From positions 1 through 10,937 of the forward strand of contig JAFDFV010000080.1 in the NCBI GenBank assembly GCA_019309665.1: 10,937 nucleotides of DNA, given 5' to 3'. Positions within the stretch are counted from its first letter, which is position 1; each line of letters opens with the position of its first letter. A program made the position numbers and the translations under genes. Of this stretch, positions 7,115 through 10,937 are shown piece by piece. Below the pieces are notes generated by a model that was not told the origin of the DNA, ran no database searches, and saw nothing but the letters and a program-made list of their open reading frames with translations. The stretch is from Deltaproteobacteria bacterium. GTDB taxonomy: Bacteria > Desulfobacterota > Desulfobacteria > Desulfobacterales > ETH-SRB1.

Positions 7115-7621
7115 TTAATGACAAGCATAGGCTGAATAATATATTCTGATAAAGCTCCTATGGCTTTCAAAGGCAATTTCCGGCAGATCGTTATAATTAA
7201 AATAAGCTGCATCAGATGCATCGTCGCCTGCTTTAAGGATACCATTATAATTTTTTATAAGATAACCGACCATAAGAACGCTATGATATCTTGGGCTGAT
7301 ATTTGTTGTAACGCCCAGAAGCATCTCGATTTTACCTGAAAGGCTGGTTTCTTCTTTCAGTTCTCTTAAAGCGCCCTGTTCGGGCGTCTCGCCAAGCTCA
7401 ATAAATCCCCCGGGCAGACACCAGAAGCCAATTTTTGGCTCTACGCTTCTTTTAACGAGCAATATTCTTTCCTTATTATCAACCACGACAAGGCAGGAAG
7501 CAGGCACCGGATTTTCGTAAATGGCTTCATTGCATTTTTTGCAGAAAAGGCGGATAGTTCCCTGCAATTGCTTTTTAGAAAGCTTTGCTCCGCAAAAATG
7601 ACAAAAAGATTTTTTTTGCAT
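7115..7621 (-). CDS. Nudix hydrolase with N-terminal zinc ribbon
   Basis: A 168-residue protein. An N-terminal zinc ribbon has C7-x2-C10 and C27-x2-C30, followed by a Nudix domain. The Nudix box runs G72-x5-E78-x7-R86-E87-L88-x-E90-E91-x-S93-L94; the last Gly of the consensus (EExG) is Ser here, while all metal-binding Glu residues are kept. Such proteins hydrolyse nucleoside diphosphates linked to another group (ADP-ribose, NADH and similar); the substrate cannot be read from sequence. The zinc ribbon recalls NudC-like and ADP-ribose-type members, but the NADH-specific SQPWPFPxS motif is absent. ATG 7621 lies one base after the aldolase stop (TAAGATG), implying coupling; a G-rich AGGGGGG inside the end of the aldolase gene may be its binding site. 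A longer in-frame start at 7759 would lie inside the aldolase gene and was rejected. Confidence 0.85.
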   Translation of the reverse strand: MQKKSFCHFCGAKLSKKQLQGTIRLFCKKCNEAIYENPVPASCLVVVDNKERILLVKRSVEPKIGFWCLPGGFIELGETPEQGALRELKEETSLSGKIEMLLGVTTNISPRYHSVLMVGYLIKNYNGILKAGDDASDAAYFNYNDLPEIAFESHRSFIRIYYSAYACH

Positions 7622-7622
7622 C

Positions 7623-8918
7623 TTAATCGTCAAAACCCCCCTTAGATCCTTTGTCGGTGATAATAGATTTTGCTTTTTTAACAATCTTTTCCAGTGTCCA
7701 TTCAACTGGATCTTCAAATCTTTTTGTTTTTGGGCCCGGATAGTAAGTCCCGGAATCAAGTATGGTGCTTATAACAATAGGAGCTGTATCCTGTGCATTC
7801 AATACATTTACAAGCATTTTATATATAAATTCTTCGACTCGTTTTGACATTCTTTCTTTTATCTCTTTTGGCTGTCCAAGCAGCCTGTTTTCAAACGGCA
7901 GGTTAAGCTTCTTGTAATTCCCCCCTTTAATCCCTTTTGAGTCAGCATAGGCAACTATTTCAGACCATATATTTTCAGTGACGCCTTCGCCTTTTACCTT
8001 GATAAACTTGCCCTCATTATCAAGCCTGGCATTTCCGTAATCATTAACCTCCAGACCCCATGAAATCATTTGAAGAGCTGTAGCCACATTTGCTTTGGTG
8101 GTTCTGGTTTTAGCTGCTATCTCTCTCAACCTCTCAGAGCTGTTTCCGGATGTTCCATGCTGTGCACCAGACATGTTGTATTTTGCTAAAGCTTCGTGGA
8201 TTTCAGCAGTCAGGTTTACTTGAATTCCCTGGTCGCTTGCCTCTATACCATGAGTTGTTCCGTTATTTAATGCTATCCAGTCAGGGAAAATATTATTGGC
8301 ATTCAGGCCCTGTATGAGAAACAAAGCTTCATCCACTGTTGAAAGGCCTTCTTTGCCCTTAATTTCACCAACCTCTGTTTCAAGGCCTGCCCATTCGGGG
8401 ATAAATGGAGTTAGCACAATGTTTGCAATAAGATTCTTGTCATCAGGCAGGTGTGAAGCATCTATTGCAATAGATGTAATTCCTGCTTCAAATAAGGTAG
8501 GGATTTCCGTTTTTGCCTCTTCAATATCTTCATCTTTTTTTATGCCATAGTGATCTGCGTGCAAAGCTACCGGTATCGTGATATTCATTTCATTGCACAG
8601 AGCGTCAACAATCCTGGCAATGTTCCAGTAATTTACTGCACAATAGGCATTTGCGCCACCTTCTGACTTGGCGATTTCAATGATAATGGGCGAATTTGCG
8701 CGCTGAGCGGCCTTAAGAGCCCCACGTATCACAAAATAATTTCTGCCATTAGCAGCCATTGAGATCGCTTTACCCTTTGTAATCATAGCTCTGTCTATAA
8801 ACTTTCCACTAACGATTAATGCTTTTGAATTGGGGAAAAGCTTTACTACGTTTGGCGGACGGCCAATTTTAAGAGCCTTTTCAAAATCAATTGAATTGTT
8901 GACTTTATTATTTGACAT
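7623..8918 (-). CDS. fba: Class II fructose-bisphosphate aldolase, long form
   Basis: A 431-residue metal-dependent aldolase. Key residues fit the family: ALHADHYG at 118-125 with catalytic D122 and zinc ligand H123, ETEVGEIKG at 180-188 with the metal-site glutamates, NNGTTHG with H223, and SGAQHGTSG with H254 and the phosphate-binding glycines. The enzyme splits or forms fructose 1,6-bisphosphate in glycolysis or gluconeogenesis. It is longer than typical class II enzymes (about 285-360), with extra N- and C-terminal segments; such long forms occur in some anaerobes, so a related substrate such as another ketose bisphosphate is possible. The start is certain: AAGGAGGT (8932-8925) sits six bases before ATG. 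A VIT-like gene lies 66 bases upstream on the same strand, and the Nudix gene starts one base after the stop. Confidence 0.92.
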   Translation of the reverse strand: MSNNKVNNSIDFEKALKIGRPPNVVKLFPNSKALIVSGKFIDRAMITKGKAISMAANGRNYFVIRGALKAAQRANSPIIIEIAKSEGGANAYCAVNYWNIARIVDALCNEMNITIPVALHADHYGIKKDEDIEEAKTEIPTLFEAGITSIAIDASHLPDDKNLIANIVLTPFIPEWAGLETEVGEIKGKEGLSTVDEALFLIQGLNANNIFPDWIALNNGTTHGIEASDQGIQVNLTAEIHEALAKYNMSGAQHGTSGNSSERLREIAAKTRTTKANVATALQMISWGLEVNDYGNARLDNEGKFIKVKGEGVTENIWSEIVAYADSKGIKGGNYKKLNLPFENRLLGQPKEIKERMSKRVEEFIYKMLVNVLNAQDTAPIVISTILDSGTYYPGPKTKRFEDPVEWTLEKIVKKAKSIITDKGSKGGFDD

Positions 8919-8959
8919 GGCTTAACCTCCTTTTAACTTACATATTACGTACCAAAAAA

Positions 8960-8965
8960 TGTCAA
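8960..8965 (-). promoter_or_regulatory. Possible -35 box for the aldolase operon
   Basis: A perfect TTGACA (8965-8960 on the minus strand) lies 42 bases before the aldolase start. The expected -10 position holds only weak candidates (TATGTA at 15-base spacing or TGTAAG at 17). It sits in the 66-base gap after the VIT-like gene, so the strongly translated aldolase may have its own promoter as well as read-through. Confidence 0.35.
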
Positions 8966-8984
8966 AACTCATTTGGTTTAAGTT

Positions 8985-9464
8985 TTATGAAAAATTATGA
9001 CGTATCAATATTCCTACATAATACGTAAGGAATATGACTAACACGGCAATAGAGATATGTTCCATTACTACCTTCCATGGATTTACTCCGCGTTCATTTG
9101 CAACGTAAATACTGAAAACACTCAACAGAAGAAGTCCCCATACTATGCTGACAACAATTGCCTGTTTAAGAGAGAAAATCAACATCGGTAACAGGAAGGT
9201 TATTGCAAAAACGAATTTAGAAAACAGAGTTGAAAGTGTGGCTTCCCATATTTCTATAGTCGGATGTTTTTTTGATTCCTCGGCAATATGAACACCAAGG
9301 GCATCAGATAACGCATCGGCAACAGCTATTGTCAATATGCCGCCTATGATAACTTCCTTTGAGTGAGCACCGGAGTATAACCCAATAATTAAACCAAGAG
9401 TCGTAATTATACCGGAGGTCAGGCCAAATCCGAATCCGCTTTTTATGGAACGTTTTAAGCTCAC
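8985..9464 (-). CDS. VIT1/CCC1-like membrane protein, short form
   Basis: A 159-residue hydrophobic protein with about four to five membrane segments (near residues 10-32, 38-58, 78-98, 101-122 and 134-154). The first half fits the VIT1/CCC1 (iron/manganese vacuolar transporter-like) pattern: GLTSGIITTLGLIIGL, then a Gly/Ala-rich helix with ADALSDALGVHIAEESKK. Eukaryotic members move Fe2+ or Mn2+ and carry a cytosolic metal-binding helical domain; that domain is not evident here. Transport is therefore inferred from the fold only. The start is GTG 9464, supported by AAGGA at 9474-9470 with five-base spacing. It is first in the minus-strand row leading to the aldolase. Confidence 0.7.
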   Translation of the reverse strand: MSLKRSIKSGFGFGLTSGIITTLGLIIGLYSGAHSKEVIIGGILTIAVADALSDALGVHIAEESKKHPTIEIWEATLSTLFSKFVFAITFLLPMLIFSLKQAIVVSIVWGLLLLSVFSIYVANERGVNPWKVVMEHISIAVLVIFLTYYVGILIRHNFS

Positions 9465-9477
9465 GCAAATCCTTATG

Positions 9478-9501
9478 GTTCAGGGTTCACCGTTCAGGGT
9501 T
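9478..9501. repeat. Short direct repeat GTTCAGGGTT (14-bp period)
   Basis: GTTCAGGGTT occurs at 9478-9487 and 9492-9501, just upstream of the VIT-like gene. The rest of the gap to the repeat at 9618 holds a weak GGCCT/AGGCC hairpin (9516-9520 with 9529-9533), without a T-tract, and AT-rich sequence with no gene that I can see. Confidence 0.55.
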
Positions 9502-9617
9502 AACTTTCTTTCGTTGGCCTTGGCTCATAGGCCGGCATCATGTCTTCTCTATTTGAAATTTTATTTTTAATCTATAGTCCTTTTTAGATGTGAAAATCAA
9601 TAATTATATATTATACC

Positions 9618-9772
9618 TAAATTAAGCGATTTTTTACTCGACCTGCACCAATCTTTTGCGCATCAAGGACTTGCGAAAAGTCTCAACATATCCATTGGTA
9701 TGCCTGCGCTTTTCACAAACCTTGCTGCATCAAGATTTTAGCACATTTCTTCGCAAAAAATCGTTCAACTTA
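9618..9772 (+). repeat. 155-bp palindromic MITE-like repeat, copy B
   Basis: Same length as copy A and aligned to its reverse complement without a gap (about 127 of 155 positions, hand count). Terminal inverted repeats are 9618-9635 (TAAATTAAGCGATTTTTT) and the complement of 9755-9772 (TAAGTTGAACGATTTTTT), 15 of 18 matching. The centre carries CATATCC..GGTATG, as in copy A. The seven bases TTATACC directly precede TAA at the left end of this copy and at 3184-3190 of copy A, so the true unit may be slightly longer. It ends 63 bases before the SOR-like gene start, in the same orientation to that gene as copy A is to phoH. Confidence 0.85.
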
Positions 9773-9835
9773 AGTTGCAAATAGAGCAATTCATTGTTAA
9801 GCTGTCATGCAAATTTACTTTAGGAGTAACTGATT

Positions 9836-10216
9836 ATGAAAAAATTGCAAATAGAGTTAGTAGTGGCTGTATTTATTTTTTTTATTTCATCAGGCGCAGC
9901 TTTTGCGAATCAGTCCTCGGTTTCACTGGAAGCTCCAAATTCAGTTGAAAGAGGAACTGAAATCACAATAAAAGTCCATGTTACACACAGCGCCAATAAT
10001 TATTTTCATTATACAAAATGGGTTTCTATAAAGGTTAATGGTGAAGAAATAGCAAGATGGGACTATGGTAAGTATAAGTATAAAAGACCTAAAGCTAAAA
10101 ACTTTACCAAGGAAATTAAATACATAGTAACTGATGACGTAATAATTCAAGCTGAAGCAAGCTGTAATATCCACGGAAGCAAAAAAAGGGCGACAAAAAA
10201 GGTTTTTATAAAATAA
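9836..10216 (+). CDS. Secreted superoxide-reductase-like (desulfoferrodoxin family) protein
   Basis: A 126-residue protein. Residues 1-24 form a signal peptide (Lys start, hydrophobic core, AFA before the probable cut), so it should act in the periplasm or outside. The mature part resembles the C-terminal iron domain of desulfoferrodoxin/neelaredoxin. H51 and H58-x3-W62 match the two-His segment, and C110-N-I-H113-G matches the CNxHG motif that ligates the square-pyramidal iron in superoxide reductases. The first His is one residue further from the Trp than in classical enzymes, and the usual Glu/Lys lid segment is not evident. It may thus bind iron and reduce superoxide, or serve in electron or sulfur chemistry; activity is inferred. 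AGGAG at 9822-9826 supports ATG 9836. The next gene begins 23 bases after its stop, likely one operon. Confidence 0.78.
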   Translation: MKKLQIELVVAVFIFFISSGAAFANQSSVSLEAPNSVERGTEITIKVHVTHSANNYFHYTKWVSIKVNGEEIARWDYGKYKYKRPKAKNFTKEIKYIVTDDVIIQAEASCNIHGSKKRATKKVFIK

Positions 10217-10239
10217 ACTAGCCTGCAGGAGGTCTATTT

Positions 10240-10422
10240 ATGAAGATCGGCGGATTGTCGATTATCTTGATTCTCGGAATTTGCAATTTTATTTTACTTG
10301 TTTTTCAGCTTGGAACAGGTCTGCGTTTAATTAAGGTATCGTTTGGAATTCACAAAAAAACAGGAATTATTTTATTTGTCTGCGCTTTTCTACATGGCAT
10401 TCTTGCTTTTTTTACACGCTGA
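10240..10422 (+). CDS. Small two-helix membrane protein with His-x13-His (possible heme b module)
   Basis: A 60-residue protein with membrane helices at about 6-28 and 41-58. Between and within them lie H38 and H52, in the arrangement H-K-K-T-G then LHG. This is the HRxxG...H pattern of a helix in YedZ/ferric-reductase-like and cytochrome b proteins, where histidines 13-14 residues apart bind heme. A protein this small would have to assemble as an oligomer, so heme binding is inference. The start is firm: AGGAGGT at 10227-10233, six bases before ATG. The position just after the SOR-like gene suggests it passes electrons to that secreted protein or anchors a partner. I know no established name for it. 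Confidence 0.7.
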   Translation: MKIGGLSIILILGICNFILLVFQLGTGLRLIKVSFGIHKKTGIILFVCAFLHGILAFFTR

Positions 10423-10434
10423 TCTAAATAAATC

Positions 10435-10452
10435 GCAGGTCGAGTAAAAAAT
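10435..10452 (-). repeat. 18-bp fragment matching the end of the 155-bp repeat
   Basis: The 18 bases here are an exact reverse-complement match to 9629-9646 in copy B, covering the T-run and the following ACTCGACCTGC. Flanking bases do not continue the match. It is either a remnant of a third copy or a piece captured at an end. It overlaps the T-tract of the terminator described next. Confidence 0.55.
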
Positions 10453-10483
10453 TAAGGGGCAGTATATTTACCACCCCTTAATT
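10446..10483 (-). terminator. Rho-independent terminator of the DUF5320-like genes
   Basis: On the minus strand AATTAAGGGG (10483-10474) pairs perfectly with CCCCTTAATT (10459-10450) around a 14-base loop, followed by a run of six T (10451-10446). It starts 28 bases after the stop of the minus-strand gene at 10512. On the plus strand the stem lacks a T-tract, so it would end plus-strand transcripts poorly. Confidence 0.85.
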
Positions 10484-10511
10484 CATGCAGCCTCCCAGCA
10501 TTGCGGCTCAA

Positions 10512-10805
10512 TTAAGATGATGTGGAAGGAGCCTTTAGCATGTCTATCTCATCGGATGCGTCCGCCGGATAGGCCGGGCCAACAGCAGGCGGATACCATT
10601 CGTACCCCCTGCCAAAACCGCGTCCCCAACCCCTGTCCGGGCCGAATCCACCTCGAAATCCGCGTCTTAGCCCTAAACCTCTACCATAGCTAAAGCCTTC
10701 AGTAAACCTGGGATTGTATCCCGCATTTGAAGGATTACAACGGCCCCTGGCTCCGCCGGTCATGGGGCCTGCTCCCATCGGACCTGTTTGATCAAATCCT
10801 GGCAT
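10512..10805 (-). CDS. DUF5320-like Gly/Arg/Met-rich small protein
   Basis: A 97-residue protein opening MPGFDQTGPMGAGPMTGG with an early Cys (RGRCNP), then Gly-Arg-Phe-rich sequence with many RG and GRG units. This opening is the hallmark of DUF5320 proteins common in Desulfobacterota and other anaerobes, often near genes for iron-sulfur or nitrogenase-accessory-like (NifX/MTH1175) proteins; their function is unknown. Family members often end in a coiled coil; here the acidic start of that part (DEIDMLK) is followed at once by APSTSS and a stop, so the coil looks truncated. I start at ATG 10805, five bases after AGGAGG (10816-10811). The GTG at 10811 overlaps that site. A perfect terminator follows. 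GC content is clearly higher than in the neighbouring genes, driven by Gly and Arg codons. Confidence 0.8.
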   Translation of the reverse strand: MPGFDQTGPMGAGPMTGGARGRCNPSNAGYNPRFTEGFSYGRGLGLRRGFRGGFGPDRGWGRGFGRGYEWYPPAVGPAYPADASDEIDMLKAPSTSS

Positions 10806-10850
10806 AGTCACCTCCTCAATGATTTTTGTTTTGGATTGAATGATTACCTT

Positions 10851-10937
10851 TTACCGTCCGCTACCGCGGCCTTGTCCCGCTCCTCTGCCTTTTCCCTGAC
10901 CTCGGCCGGCACCTCTACCTGCTCTCTGTCCCCCGCC
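10851..10937 (-). CDS. Gly/Arg/Gln-rich C-terminus of a second DUF5320-like protein (5' part outside)
   Basis: The minus strand reads 28 codons from the window edge to TAA at 10853-10851, made almost only of Gly, Arg, Gln, Ala and Lys (GGGQRAGRGAGRGQGKGRG and similar). This composition matches the tail of small DUF5320-like proteins. Its stop is 45 bases before the start of the next such gene on the same strand, so the two probably form a tandem operon ending at the 10446-10483 terminator. The start is outside the window, and the family call rests on composition and position. Confidence 0.6.
   Translation of the reverse strand, partial: GGGQRAGRGAGRGQGKGRGAGQGRGSGR

Noticed and set aside
7622..7759. 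Nudix start at 7759, overlapping the aldolase gene by 137 bases
   Set aside because: The added residues are an out-of-frame reading of the aldolase end; the zinc ribbon begins at ATG 7621, one base after the aldolase stop.
10806..10811. GTG 10811 as DUF5320-like start
   Set aside because: It overlaps the AGGAGGT binding site; ATG 10805 gives proper spacing and the family's MPG start.

Overview
The window is about 10.9 kb of AT-rich, gene-dense bacterial chromosome. The mix suggests a sulfate-reducing or related anaerobic Desulfobacterota (Deltaproteobacteria), most likely Desulfobacterales. The pointers are two small Gly/Arg-rich proteins of the DUF5320 type, a secreted desulfoferrodoxin-family (superoxide-reductase-like) protein, a phoH/pgpH pair, and short dispersed repeats between genes. 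This placement is inferred from gene content, not from a marker gene. No rRNA, tRNA, CRISPR array, IS transposase or phage module was seen.

Left block (1-3345, minus strand): phoH is followed by a membrane HD-domain phosphodiesterase gene of the PgpH/YqfF type. The two overlap by ATGA, and pgpH runs off the left edge. Directly upstream of the phoH start lies a 155-bp palindromic repeat (copy A). Middle-left block (3450-6682, plus strand): cvpA (membrane protein), mazG (NTP pyrophosphohydrolase, TTG start), hisH and hisF. HisH and HisF are the two subunits of imidazole-glycerol-phosphate synthase. They are split by a 312-bp spacer that looks like eroded sequence.

Middle-right block (6708-9464, minus strand): a VIT1/CCC1-like membrane protein, a long class II fructose-bisphosphate aldolase with a strong ribosome binding site, a zinc-ribbon Nudix hydrolase one base after it, and a small protein resembling FlgM-associated proteins. 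The aldolase and Nudix genes look translationally coupled.

Right block (9465-10937): copy B of the 155-bp repeat, then a two-gene plus-strand unit. The first gene is a secreted superoxide-reductase-like protein. The second is a 60-residue two-helix membrane protein with a His-x13-His pattern suggesting heme b. Opposite and convergent are two DUF5320-like genes ending in a Rho-independent terminator, whose T-tract coincides with an 18-bp fragment matching the end of the repeat.

The most notable non-gene signal is the repeat family. Copies A and B have the same length (155 bp) and align without gaps at about 82% identity by hand count. Both have 18-bp terminal inverted repeats, and both point the same way relative to the gene downstream. 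No clearly new multi-gene defence or metabolic system is visible. The best candidates for follow-up are the repeat family and the secreted SOR-like/heme-like pair.
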